A stretch of DNA of 64,000 bases. It comes from Trichobilharzia szidati (lineage: Eukaryota > Platyhelminthes > Trematoda > Strigeidida > Schistosomatidae). The position numbers were made by a program, and so were the translations under genes. The stretch spans positions 1,782,354-1,846,353 of the forward strand of contig OX235272.1 in NCBI GenBank assembly GCA_944472155.2, read 5' to 3'. The notes beneath the pieces were generated by a model. The model saw only the letters and a program-made list of their open reading frames with translations, was not told the DNA's origin and did not search any database. Below are positions 44,269 to 55,611 of this stretch, piece after piece (the stretch's first letter is position 1; each line of letters starts with the position of its first letter).

Positions 44269-46126
44269 CAGTTTCAGAGCGTTCTACATCGTCACACAGA
44301 GCTAGCGACTTCGCCATAGCTGACAAGGTGCTCATCCTCTGACGTCGTGCCTCCTCAGTAGTGTCTTCCAGCCAGTCTTCATCCTCATCTTCTTCGTCAG
44401 CGTTAACTGGACTGTTGCGGTTGTTCTCATCACCACCACCGGCGTTGCCCTCGTTGTCGTCGTCTGAAAACGTAATGGTTAACCTAGCACTGTTACCTGA
44501 AGTCTTTTCATTCTCTCCTTTTGTCTTTTTCCCCTTCTTTTGCTTTGCCTTGGCTGAAGTAACTTCTGGCTCTGGAGGATTTTTCACAATGAACTGAGTC
44601 AGTCTGTGGGTGACATCTAGCTGTCCCTGACTGCCACACGCTTTGCACGTGGTAGCAACCGTACCGCCTCTTTTGTTAACATGCTATAAAAGCGTCAGTG
44701 ATTACTAAACGGAAGAGCTAACCATAGTGGTCTCCGGATTCCCACAACTTTGACACAAAACAAACTTCTTAATGAAACCATCTAGTAGTTCTTGCAGCTT
44801 ATCTGCTTGGTGGGCTCCATTGACAATATAGCGTTCATTCTTCTCGTCTACGTGGATCTGTGCCCCTAGCTCGCATCCAAAGAACTTCGTGAGATCTAAA
44901 GCCATCAAGTTAGTAGACTTTGCGACATACATATGGGTTTCCGGTACAATGCCTTCGCTATGTCCGAGACATTAACGATGACCGTTTTTATACCATTTCC
45001 TTTCCCTTCCACCTACAAGGTTATGGCTTGTGGTTGTCATATCTAGCTTTACCTTGGCAGCAAGCTTCGGCATCTTGTACCTGTAAAAGGTATCTTCAAC
45101 CTCTCGATTGATGTTGATAGCCATTTTCGGTGACACCAACTACCATCTGCCTGTGGATGATTACAGCCTTCAACCATGAAACAGGATGGGCACCCAGTCT
45201 AAAGACACACTAATTAGTAATTCCGACCAATTTTGCATACCCAAACCACCACTCAACAACTTACATAAAAACTTGGAAGTGGAGTCCGGATGACAGCAAC
45301 GTAAAGTGCAGATAACGATGCGGATGTCCGAGCATTAAAACAATATCGTTCAATATGTCCAAGGCTAATTATCAGTGTTTATTGACAGAGTATTTTCCCG
45401 TGTGATACATAGTACGGCGAGTATCCCCCCAATATATATGCTTTTTTGTGGTATTGTAGAGCTCTTTTCTAAATACAAGTGTACGGTAGCACTCACTTTG
45501 TCTCCAGATGAGTGAATGAAGCATCTACTTAATATAAGTAGAAAACTTGGGCGCTGTGGTAGAGTATAACTTCATTATGGATAAGATTTTATTTTGGTAA
45601 ATCAAACAGTGTTGTACAGTTAATATAACTCTACAACGCTTTGTGATTTATCAAAATAAAATCTTATCCATAATGAAGCATTTAGTCAGTCGGCTGATTT
45701 CTGTGAAGTCCTGTGAAGAAATAAAGTCGCGGTTGTGAGTAAAGCTATTGAGATGCCCGGAGAATTACATTCATGACGAACGACTTTCAGTCAAAAGCTG
45801 TTCATTCCCGTGGAAATAGAACCTTGAAAAGGGAATGAATTTTCAACGCTCTTGTTTAATTTTAGCTTTTGTCGTGTTATACGCTCCCTACGTCTATAGA
45901 ATAACTTCAGATCAGTTTGTTCTGATCGAAGTTGGCTTACGTTTCAGTCTTGAGTCTATTTAATTATAGGAAGTTGTGTTCTTATAACTTAATAGTTATA
46001 TATATATATATATCCATTTTTCTGCACTCATTGGTTTTTTATCACTGATTTATGAGGACCATGTATACATATATGTATATATAAAGTCCCATTTGAATCT
46101 CTCTGTCCCAATTCACTCTGAAAAGC

Positions 46127-46455
46127 ATGCTTGTCAAAAGGAAGCGCTGTGCAATAGTGATATGCCAATTTCCGGTTGAAGGAGGAATACAGTGTGATAA
46201 CTGCAAGAGGTGGTTCCATAGTAGGTGCACAAGCCCAACTCCTGCAGCATACAAGCGTTGGCGAACTGGCTGTGCAATGACTGCTGTAGTAAGACTAAGT
46301 TTCGTATAACGGAAGCCATAGTCACTCTCAATGGGGCTCTAAAGCTCCTGGACTGCAAGGGTCTTCCACCACAAGAGAAGAACGACCATTACTCAGACAT
46401 CGATGACGTGGCTAGGGTCATCGATACAGTATACAAACTACAACTGCTTTCTTAA
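46127..46455 (+). pseudogene. PHD-finger-like relic in unit 4
   Basis: Same layout as in units 1-3. It is the last PHD relic in the array; unit 5 ends before the corresponding position. Confidence 0.6.
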
Positions 46456-47628
46456 AGAGCGCTACTTACTCCAACCCAACATCAATGAGTCTGCATATAC
46501 TAGGCCAAATATACAGTGTAAGTACATACCCCCAAGGATCTCAATGAGAGTCAGTAACCATTCGGTCAGTTGCGTGTAATTTAGGAATAAAGAACAGTGA
46601 CAGAGGGCTGTGCTATCTTGACAAACCACATTTCACTTTTATGGTTGAACATGCTCCGATCTCCCACTCTCTGCTTGTTCCGAATAGCGCCATTGAGTGC
46701 TCGCATGTTGTCTCTCGTCTGTTCTATTTCTGTGTTTCACACAGCTATCTTGATGTGGAGCATCCCATGGCTTCCTAAGTGCATCAAGATCTCCCACAAG
46801 TACACTGGACCTACAAATTCTAAACAAAGACTGAACCTTCTCAGGTCAGGATAACGTCGGCACTCAACAGGAAACAAAGAAGAGTTAGGGGAGAAAACCA
46901 AACTTAGTAGAGCCTTGGGCCATCAAATGAGTGTGTCATAATGTTATGTCAATTTCACAATATTTATGGTGCGGAAACGTAGCTACTGGCGAGAAACAAG
47001 CACGGACGTTAAATAATAAAGTGGAGTTCTTCAGGCGTGGTAGGCATTGGAGGACTCCTAGAGCAGCTCCACCAAGAACAAATAAAAATGACAGGGATCC
47101 TGCTATCTGTTACCTTGGGGTATACACGCTGTGGAATAACAAAAGTAACACATCAGCTTCACGGGACATTAGGAACTAATGCCTAAGTCGACGAAGATAT
47201 TAACGGCACATACAACCACCTATAAATTCCATGCTCAATACGGCAACAGCAAAAATCTAGGTTTTGTGAGCGACCAACTCGTTCGGAGCTTACGTATACC
47301 TCAAGTTCCCATGTGATTAAAAAAATAACTAATCAAATCCGTCGAGAACGTCAGAAGAAGTAGCGAGCGATCACAAGAAACACACCACTCATGGTACGCA
47401 ATTAACCCGTCTGAGTATGAGCACTCATCTGACACTTGATACATACAGCAATAACTCCTACACAAACGAACCGAACAACACAGCTCAAGCTATTTACCAA
47501 AGGGCAAAATGACAATCATGGGATTATGAAGTACATTTATTCGAATAAACCCAGTGAAAACATAAAAGAAAAGCCGAAGCCACAGAGGGCAGGTCAATTA
47601 AAACTATGCGGCAACACGGAAGCAGGGT

Positions 47629-49170
47629 TTAAATAGCATCGATGTCAACATCGTCTTCTTCGGCGTCTGTCCCGTTGGTAGCAACGGCACTTGTGCCATT
47701 CACACCATTAGTTGGTTGGGGCACCTAAAGACATCAGCAAATCAGGGAAAACACATACCTTTGGGCTACTGGTCTCAGTCTCCTCGTCGGAACTTTCTGA
47801 CTCTTCCTCCTCCGCTTGTCTCAACCATGTCACCATGGGTGCGCAGCGAGATAGAATCTTAGCACTCAATTCACGAGATACGAACTTTTTAGATGGCTGA
47901 AATTTTTGTCAGATAACACAAATATGCGACTTACCCCTTTGTCGTACCATGCCAGAATAACATCCTCTTCGATAATGTCGTTATCATACAAAGCTTTCAG
48001 GAGATGACATGCTTTGCTGATCAGATTTTGATCTGCGTGCCTCTCGATGAGCTTTGCCATTGCACCCCACGTGTACATCTGAGCTCGTTTCTGATCTTCA
48101 CCAGACCGCGTGAAGAGTAGTAGTAGTGGAGAATACTTCTTAATATCACCTAGTATGGTAGAAGGGTTGTTGAACAGCACTTCAGCAATAACCAACACAG
48201 CACGTGGACCGAGACTAAGACGATCAGCCTCCAACTTTAGCTCTTTACGACGTGACAGGACTTCGCCAGACTGGTACATTTGGGACAAATGTTTGAAGAA
48301 AATATCAGCTCTCTCAGTTTCAGAGCGTTCTACATCGTCACACAGAGCTAGCGACTTCGCCATAGCTGACAAGGTGCTCATCCTCTGACGTCGTGCCTCC
48401 TCAGTAGTGTCTTCCAGCCAGTCTTCATCCTCATCTTCTTCGTCAGCGTTAACTGGACTGTTGCGGTTGTTCTCATCACCACCACCGGCGTTGCCCTCGT
48501 TGTCGTCGTCTGAAAACGTAATGGTTAACCTAGCACTGTTACCTGAAGTCTTTTCATTCTCTCCTTTTGTCTTTTTCCCCTTCTTTTGCTTTGCCTTGGC
48601 TGAAGTAACTTCTGGCTCTGGAGGATTTTTCACAATGAACTGAGTCAGTCTGTGGGTGACATCTAGCTGTCCCTGACTGCCACACGCTTTGCACGTGGTA
48701 GCAACCGTACCGCCTCTTTTGTTAACATGCTATAAAAGCGTCAGTGATTACTAAACGGAAGAGCTAACCATAGTGGTCTCCGGATTCCCACAACTTTGAC
48801 ACAAAACAAACTTCTTAATGAAACCATCTAGTAGTTCTTGCAGCTTATCTGCTTGGTGGGCTCCATTGACAATATAGCGTTCATTCTTCTCGTCTACGTG
48901 GATCTGTGCCCCTAGCTCGCATCCAAAGAACTTCGTGAGATCTAAAGCCATCAAGTTAGTAGACTTTGCGACATACATATGGGTTTCCGGTACAATGCCT
49001 TCGCTATGTCCGAGACATTAACGATGACCGTTTTTATACCATTTCCTTTCCCCTCCACCTACAAGGTTATGGCTTGTGGTTGTCATATCTAGCTTTACCT
49101 TGGCAGCAAGCTTCGGCATCTTGTACCTGTAAAAGGTATCTTCAACCTCTCGATTGATGTTGATAGCCAT
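47629..49170 (-). CDS. EIF5: Eukaryotic translation initiation factor 5, tandem copy 5
   Basis: Same six-exon structure: exons 49099-49170, 48977-49058, 48769-48941, 47935-48729, 47759-47896 and 47629-47724, giving an intact 451-residue frame. Differences from the other copies include agaatactt for agagtactt (near 48132; TCT versus TTC-side synonymous context in exon 4) and cccctccac for cccttccac at the start of exon 2 (about 49051). The latter changes the third base of a glycine codon next to the splice acceptor. The upstream region is shared only to about 50107, so distal regulatory sequence differs from the other copies. Confidence 0.93.
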
Positions 49171-50107
49171 TTTCGGTGACACCAACTACCATCTGCCTGT
49201 GGATGATTACAGCCTTCAACCATGAAACAGGATGGGCACCCAGTCTAAAGACACACTAATTAGTAATTCCGACCAATTTTGCATACCCAAACCACCACTC
49301 AACAACTTACATAAAAACTTGGAAGTGGAGTCCGGATGACAGCAACGTAAAGTGCAGATAACGATGCGGATGTCCGAGCATTAAAACAATATCGTTCAAT
49401 ATGTCCAAGGCTAATTATCAGTGTTTATTGACAGAGTATTTTCCCGTGTGATACATAGTACGGCGAGTATCCCCCCAATATATATGCTTTTTTGTGGTAT
49501 TGTAGAGCTCTTTTCTAAATACAAGTGTACGGTAGCACTCACTTTGTCTCCAGATGAGTGAATGAAGCATCTACTTAATATAAGTAGAAAACTTGGGCGC
49601 TGTGGTAGAGTATAACTTCATTATGGATAAGATTTTATTTTGGTAAATCAAACAGTGTTGTACAGTTAATATAACTCTACAACGCTTTGTGATTTATCAA
49701 AATAAAATCTTATCCATAATGAAGCATTTAGTCAGTCGGCTGATTTCTGTGAAGTCCTGTGAAGAAATAAAGTCGCGGTTGTGAGTAAAGCTATTGAGAT
49801 GCCCGGAGAATTACATTCATGACGAACGACTTTCAGTCAAAAGCTGTTCATTCCCGTGGAAATAGAACCTTGAAAAGGGAATGAATTTTCAACGCTCTTG
49901 TTTAATTTTAGCTTTTGTCGTGTTATACGCTCCCTACGTCTATAGAATAACTTCAGATCAGTTTGTTCTGATCGAAGTTGGCTTACGTTTCAGTCTTGAG
50001 TCTATTTAATTATAGGAAGTTGTGTTCTTATAACTTAATAGTTATATATATATATATATCCATTTTTCTGCACTCATTGGTTTTTTATCACTGATTCATT
50101 AGGACCA

Positions 50108-51955
50108 TATATTATTATTTTTGTGTCCTTTAATTCCTACATATAAATAGTGCTTGATCCTTCCGTCTCCATTGCATTCCTTTTTCTGCTTAATTATTTA
50201 CCTGTCTCCAATTCTGCCCATACTTTTTCATCTGCTCTTCACATTTTCTCTTCCAGGTCACCCTTGCAATGACGACCAATTAGCCGCTTCCCTTTCGGGT
50301 TCCACTCGAGCACTGGCTTGTCTAGTGATGTCACTTGATGGTTTATTTCCTCAGAGTATGGCCAGCCAATCCATCTCCATTTCTTCCTGCCTATTTGTTT
50401 CGCAATCGGTTCCTGCTTTGTTGGTTCGTTCCCAAAGATCCCTGTTGCTGATCTTTTCTGGCCGTCCATCTGATCTTGAGTGGTATTGAGCGAAGACAGC
50501 TGTTAATGAAGGTCTGTAGTTTGCTTGGGATGCTGTTTATGACGCGCAGTGCAAGTCTCTGATCCGTATGTTAAGTAGCACTGACTTCACATTGGAGTTG
50601 AAAATCCGGATCTTATCTTCGTTTTGATGCTGAGTGTTGTCGACCTCCACACAGACTTGAGAGTAGTGAAATCTTGTCTTGCTTTTCCGATTCTTGCTTT
50701 GATATCCTCATCGCTTCTGTCCGCCTGTAGTTGAAACGATGCTTCCGACGTCGGTTGGTGAAGGAGGTTGTTTCTCTCAGGTTCCTCCCATTTATGCTGA
50801 TTGTTGTCTGTTGTTGTTGTCGCTTTTGGTGGTGTTGCCCAGGAATTTTCATCACCTCTGTTTTCTCTATGTTCACCTGAAGTCCTATCTTTAATGCTTC
50901 TTCTGCTAACTTGTTGCTTTTCGTTTGCATGTCTTCCAATTTGTAGGAGATCAGACATATATCATCGGCGAAGTCCAGATCCTCCAAGTTCTTTGTGTGT
51001 GTCCATTTTATGCCTGTTTCCTCATTGCCCGCCGCTGTTTGTCGCATTATCCAATCTACTGCAATCAGGAAAATCATTGGCGATAGTAGGCAGCCAGCTT
51101 ATCTTACTCCTGTCCTCACTTCGAAGGATTTCGTAATTTTCCCATTGTGGATTGCTTGGCATTCAGCATTGTTGTACAGCTGTTAGATGAGATGTATAAT
51201 TGTCGGTGGCACCCCGTAGTAGCGAAGTAGTTTCCAAATCACCTCTCGATCGACGCTATCGAATTCCTTTTCAAAGTCGATGAAGTTGAGATAGAGGGGT
51301 GACTGCCATTCCAAGCTTTGTTCAATGATGATCCGTAATGTGGCGATTTGATCAATGCATGACTTGTTTCTCCTGAATCCAGCCTGTTCCGGTCGAAGTT
51401 TTTCATCCAGGGCATGTTTGATTCTCTCCAGGATGATGCGGCTTAGTATTTTGCTTGGCATAATTCCGCGCCAGTTCTTGCATTGACTTAAGTCTCCTTT
51501 CTTTGGTAGTTTGAATAAGTATCCTTTCTTCCAATCCTCGGGTGCTTTGCCTTCTTTCCACACCTTCTCCAGTAGTGGCGTCATCAAGTCTGCTGTTGTC
51601 TCTGGGTCCGTTTTCAATGCTTCTGCTGGGATTCCATATGGTCCTGCTGCTTTTCCAGCTTTTAGCATCTTGATTGCCTTCAGGACTTCTGATTTCGTCG
51701 GGGGGGGGGTTGGTGTTCACTGGTAGCTCTATCTCCGTCGTTGGTATTGTTGGGCGCGTTGTAGCTGGTGGTCGATTTAGGAGTCTTTTGAATTGTTCAG
51801 CCCAGTGTTTCATTTTGCTCCACTTCTTTGGTGAGTGACTTTCCATTGTCATCCTTCACCGGCTTGATTTGTGTCAAACGTTTGCCCGATAAGTACCTAG
51901 TTGTTTGGTAGAGTGTTGCGAGGTTTCCTTTGCCTGCAGCTTGTTCTGCTTCACT
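50108..51955 (-). mobile_element. RTE-B LINE, 5'-truncated copy at the array end
   Basis: The minus strand runs from the (taa)n-type tail near 50108 to a 5' truncation at 51955. RT frames are well kept: AAGPYGIPAEALK, LPKKGDLSQCKNWRGI, LRPEQAGFRRNKSC, NFIDFEKEFDSVDREV, then (51183) a stop after IIHLI, then DFADDICLISYKLEDM and VNIEKTEVMKIP. Several frameshifts break the ORF. On the left it ends in array unit 5; on the right it abuts a Gypsy pol fragment, with no matching flank on either side. Confidence 0.85.
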
Positions 51956-52599
51956 TACCATGGACTGTTGGATGGTCGGATGATGCCCAATTGCATCATG
52001 TGTTCGAATTCAGCTTTGGCTGCTGCTAACTTATCAGGTGGTAGTCGACGAGGACGTGCTCTGACGGGTTGACCAGTTGTGACAATTTTATGCGTGACAG
52101 AATGAGGAACATCTTCAATATTATAAGATGGCTTTAAAATTTTTGGGAAACGATGCAGTAATGCAGAAAACATGCAGTCATCTGGCTTCTCGATGCATAT
52201 GTTATAAACAGAGTAGTTTGAGATGATTCCGTGGACTTGAAGCTGGGTGCAGTTATCAATCAGCTTTTTCTTGTTGACATCAACCAGCAGATTGAAATTG
52301 CTTAAAAAATCGGCACCCAATATGGCATGACTAACATCAGCTACTATGAATATCCATGTAAATCGACGACGTAAACCCAGATCCAAAATAAGTGATTGTT
52401 CACCGTAAGTCCGTATGCTAGTTTGGTTAGCTGCTCGAAGTGAAAGTTTTGCAGCTGTACTAGAAGATCGCCTGGAGAGTGAAGGAGGTATTACACTAAC
52501 TTCGGCTCCTGTGTCTACCAGGAATAATGTGCCTGTGGTTTTGTCCCTCACGTAGAAAAGGCGACTTGAATGATTGCCAGTAACAGCTGTCGCCATCAC
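51955..52599 (-). pseudogene. Gypsy-type LTR retrotransposon pol fragment: protease and RT start
   Basis: The minus-strand frame starts MMATAVTGNHSS and contains the retropepsin site FLVDTGAEVSVIPPS, then ..AILGADFLSNFNLLVD (protease end). It continues to the RT approach RPRRLPPDKLAAAK..GIIRPSNSPW, where it is cut by the junction with RTE-B. The RT palm, RNase H and integrase are missing. It overlaps the gag stop by a few bases (52596-52599), so pol was probably made by reinitiation or frameshifting. It belongs with the gag ORF and LTR to its right. Confidence 0.88.
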
Positions 52600-53486
52600 T
52601 GTCTGGCTGAGACGTTTCCCTGAGCCTGATTCTCTTCACTAAAGATGCACGGTTTGACACATTTCAGAGCATGACGTCCAAACTTCCTATGATACCAACA
52701 TATATTACTATCCCTAGAAGACATGCGGGAACGCTGTCGGGAGAGAGATCGTCTATGTGATGGTGACCTTGCTCGTGAACTCCACCTCTGGACTCGTCGA
52801 TCAGATCTTTTTGTTTCCAACTTGTCAATCCTTGCCGCTAAGTCTGCAATGGCGGCGAGTATTGGTGTGTCTGCCGTAGGTGTGGACTGAGATGGTGTTG
52901 CACTGTCAGATGCAATCTGACCTATGGTGTTGTCTGATAAAACATCTACAATACTATCTGCCATGTCGCTTAGTGAGTCTAAATCATACGACTTTCCCGA
53001 GATGATTAAAATTTGTTGAACGTTCCTGGGTAAACGTTGCAACCACATTTGTCTCAGCACAACCTCATCAACTTTATGGTTTCCTATTAACTGGCGCATA
53101 TGTCTAAGGAGCTGGGATGGTTTACGCGCTCCTAGCTCGCAGCCTGTGAGTAATTGTTGGATCCTTTTCTCGTCTGACAAACTGGTCCGTTGTATAAGAA
53201 GAGCTTTAAGTTTTTCATATTGGTTTTCCGTAGGGGGGTTTTCGATGAAATCACTGATTTCCGTTAATACTGACGGGGGAAGTTCTGCCAGCACGACGCC
53301 ATATTTGGCTATCTGAGATTTAATACCCCGTGCTTCCAACAACGGCTCGACAACTCCAAACCAAATTCGTGGCTCTGCAAAGCCGTATTGTGGTAGCCGA
53401 AAATCAGATATGGCATTTATTGTGGCCTGTGCCTCGCTGCCAGATCTCTGTTCAGTTGATATACCGGGCTGAGTATGTGACGACAT
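52596..53486 (-). CDS. Gypsy-type (Boudicca-like) Gag with CHCC box
   Basis: 296 codons from the ATG at 53486, chosen because it follows the primer-binding region and begins the hydrophilic Gag; the frame is also open upstream to 53624. The first two thirds form a helical capsid-like region (FRLPQYGFAEPRIWFGVVEPLL..., ..LLTGCELGARKPSQLLRHM.., VLRQMWLQRLP). An Arg/Ser-rich stretch follows, then CWYHRKFGRHALKCVKPC, a C-x2-H-x9-C-x3-C box. This unusual CHCC spacing is known from Boudicca of S. mansoni rather than the common CCHC knuckle. The frame is uninterrupted although pol is truncated. Confidence 0.85.
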   Translation of the reverse strand: MSSHTQPGISTEQRSGSEAQATINAISDFRLPQYGFAEPRIWFGVVEPLLEARGIKSQIAKYGVVLAELPPSVLTEISDFIENPPTENQYEKLKALLIQRTSLSDEKRIQQLLTGCELGARKPSQLLRHMRQLIGNHKVDEVVLRQMWLQRLPRNVQQILIISGKSYDLDSLSDMADSIVDVLSDNTIGQIASDSATPSQSTPTADTPILAAIADLAARIDKLETKRSDRRVQRWSSRARSPSHRRSLSRQRSRMSSRDSNICWYHRKFGRHALKCVKPCIFSEENQAQGNVSARQ

Positions 53487-53628
53487 TATAGGTGTGAGAA
53501 TATTGGTACAAAGGGGAATACAAATATGAGACCACCAACAAAAATTGCAATGAAAGTACAAAATAGCAAAAATAAGTATATAGATACGTGAAAAAAAATC
53601 CGTGTTCCAAAACGGGCTCACCAATTAT

Positions 53629-54090
53629 TGTGGTGGACCTTTTGCTCTGTTAGCTTATTAATCCAAATTCAAATAGAAAACAAAATACCAAATCAATTGA
53701 GTTTACGGGAAGAATATATTAAAGTTTTGTTACTTGGGTTTACAAAGATCCAAATTCCACAATAAACGTAATGGATTCCAGAAGTGCTGCGGGAAGACTG
53801 CTCCAGTTCTAATTCTCCAGAGTTGACGTTGCCGGAGGTCGACCAAAGTGCGTAGAAGGAGGCTACGGTGATCCTGCAAAAATTCGAGATAGAAAGCAGG
53901 TTGTTATAATTGATCGACGGCAGTTGAGATGGTGGAGAAGACGGAGAGTGGAAGGCAGAATTATATATTTATTCAAAACTCGAGGGAAGTTCGAAGTACA
54001 GAGTTTTTGGTTAAAACAAAGTAGTGTACAATATGTTCATTTTTTACATAATAGTAAAATTTGGATAAGTTTATTTTTGAGGACTCCACA
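53629..54090 (-). mobile_element. LTR of the Gypsy-type element (5' LTR, minus orientation)
   Basis: On the minus strand the segment begins tgtggagtcc and ends ggtccacca ca, giving TGTGG..CCACA inverted ends and a length of 462 bp. Immediately after it (minus strand) comes ataattggtgagcccg, a plausible primer-binding site starting tgg, then the Gag ORF. The matching 3' LTR is not in the window, so no duplication can be checked. Confidence 0.65.
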
Positions 54091-54415
54091 AACGTTTCAT
54101 CTATACTTATAAGTCATTCTCAGTGAGATCATGATTCAGAGCATTCTACAAGAGTAAAAAGACACTAGATGAAGATAATATGCACGCATCTCCTTTGTAT
54201 TGCAGTTGCAGTAATTATTCAGGCAGAGAAGCCAGAAAGCTGTAGGAAAATCTGAATTTTTCAATCAATTCTACTTTTTTAAATAAAGCAACAACAGATT
54301 TTGCAAAATAATATGGTACCATCAACGGTTATTTCATTGGCTTTTCATCAGCTGCTTACAGGTCGAAGTCATTATTAAGTGTATCTACAGAAACAATTTT
54401 AACATACTTGATACA
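54091..54415. other. No recognisable feature
   Basis: AT-rich flank of the LTR; nothing identified. Confidence 0.35.
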
Positions 54416-54419
54416 AGGA

Positions 54420-54560
54420 TAAATCTTGGGCACTGTGGTAGAGTATAACTCCATTATGGATAAAATCGTATTTTGATAAAATCACTCAGTGTTATACAGT
54501 AATATTTGCTGCTGATGTTTCGAGCACAAAATATTGCTCATATTTGCACAGAATTCATTT
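54420..54560 (-). mobile_element. PLE-1 terminal-repeat fragment
   Basis: cactgtggtagagtataact, ..ataaaatcgtattttgat.., gctgatgtttcgagcacaaa and attgctcat occur in the order of the reversed PLE-1 terminal block seen at 16.8 kb. No ORF is attached. Confidence 0.7.
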
Positions 54561-54730
54561 TTAGACAAAAATCTCCACCGGAATCACATTTTCCCTAATT
54601 CGAAAACACAAAATCAATCAGTCAATATATATATATATATAATAAACATTTTATCCCAAACAATAATGATCATACACAATGGAAACATTCGACATTACGT
54701 AATCAGATGAAAGAGAGGTGAAAATATCCG

Positions 54731-55330
54731 TTAACAGGACAAAGAAAGACTGATAACTGTTTCTTTCTTAACGCATAAACCAGGACTCAGGCGCTTGATG
54801 GAGATCGATTCAGCAAACATGAGGAGAATTGAACTCTTTTGCCTATTGATCATTTTGAACAATCTTGCGACGTCCACCTCATGACCCGTGTTGGTGAGAT
54901 GCCTTGAGATGACACTGTTAAAAGCATTTGTTCCCTTTAGACATAGACTTTTTGGTACATGTTCAGAAAATCGTAGATATGCCCTTCTTTCTGTGCTTTC
55001 AATGTAACTGCTCCCGCAGATACATGTAAATTTGTATATACGAGAAGGATATCTATTGAGTTTTGATTGCACCAAATAGAAAGTTGTGCGATGGACGGGA
55101 ACCAGATTAGCTGCAGGATAGGCTCTGCCTAGCGACGTCCTCAATCTTCTGTTGACAATTGCTGTAATATTTTAACCTTTAAAATCAAGTTGAATGTAGA
55201 TGGACTTTTTCTCCACTGTGATTTGTTTTACATTTGAGTCTTCAGATCTTCCGTACTTGTTAATGAACCTTTGAGGGTAACCATTACTTTTCAACATCAT
55301 TTCGAGAATCATATATTACGCAACCCAATT
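54731..55330 (-). mobile_element. Penelope-like element PLE-2: RT end and GIY-YIG fragment
   Basis: The open minus-strand frame 54731-55144 reads RIYKFTCICGSSYIESTERRAYLRFSEHV.. (GIY-YIG with SYIG changed to SYIE and the R..EH helix kept), then ISRHLTNTGHEVDV..FKMINRQ..AESISIKRLSPGLCVKKE. Upstream remnants to 55330 (GYPQRFINKYG..) are the region before the nuclease. This family differs from PLE-1; a second copy is at 60.1 kb. Confidence 0.7.
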
Positions 55331-55611
55331 ACCTTTATTCAAATTCTTCTATATATTGGTTAATATTAGTAACTAAGCTCGTGATAATGCATCTCTTTCG
55401 ATTCTGTCCTCTTCTGTGAGGAAAACGTTTGTAACCTGAATCATCAAAGTATTCCACATTTTGATTGGTATATCAGATGTTCTCAGCAACACAGTGAGTT
55501 GTACAATCTCCATTCCATCTATTGGGCCATTAAACCATCTTATGAATCAATTGGCTTTAAAGGCTGTAAAATCAAAAAAAATTGTTTATCTACTTAGAAG
55601 TATAATACAGG
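55331..55611. other. No recognisable feature
   Basis: Spacer between PLE-2 and RTE-B remnants. Confidence 0.35.

Larger units (their letters stand above)
40350..45124 (-). pseudogene. EIF5: EIF5 tandem copy 4, disrupted by an RTE-A LINE in exon 4
   Basis: The 5' exons (45053-45124, 44931-45012, 44723-44895 and the first part of exon 4 to about 44269) and the 3' part (40350-41042) match the intact copies. A 3226-bp LINE in opposite orientation lies between them, in the codons after ..DDVERSE. The duplicated site cagtttc is at 41036-41042 and 44269-44275. Translation of the 5' part would run into LINE sequence, removing the rest of the W2 domain. No other damage is seen, so loss of function is recent. 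Confidence 0.95.
27096..50107. repeat. Tandem array of five ~4.05-kb units, each with an EIF5 gene
   Basis: Units start at 27096, 31142, 35186, 39234 and 46513. Spacings of 4046, 4044 and 4048 bp differ only by the (TA)n tract near the unit end (17, 15 and 19 bases in units 1-3). The fourth spacing is 7279 because unit 4 holds a 3226-bp RTE-A insertion plus 7-bp duplication. Unit 5 stops at about 50107, before the PHD-like segment. Units differ by scattered substitutions, for example gctaaggtc versus gctagggtc, and taccac versus tactgg near 27568/31614. Apart from the start of unit 1, identity looks above 99%. Confidence 0.95.

Noticed and set aside
27096..50107. Array interpreted purely as an assembly duplication
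   Set aside because: Not excluded, but unit-specific substitutions, differing (TA)n lengths and a LINE in only one unit make a simple copy error unlikely; left as a point to verify.
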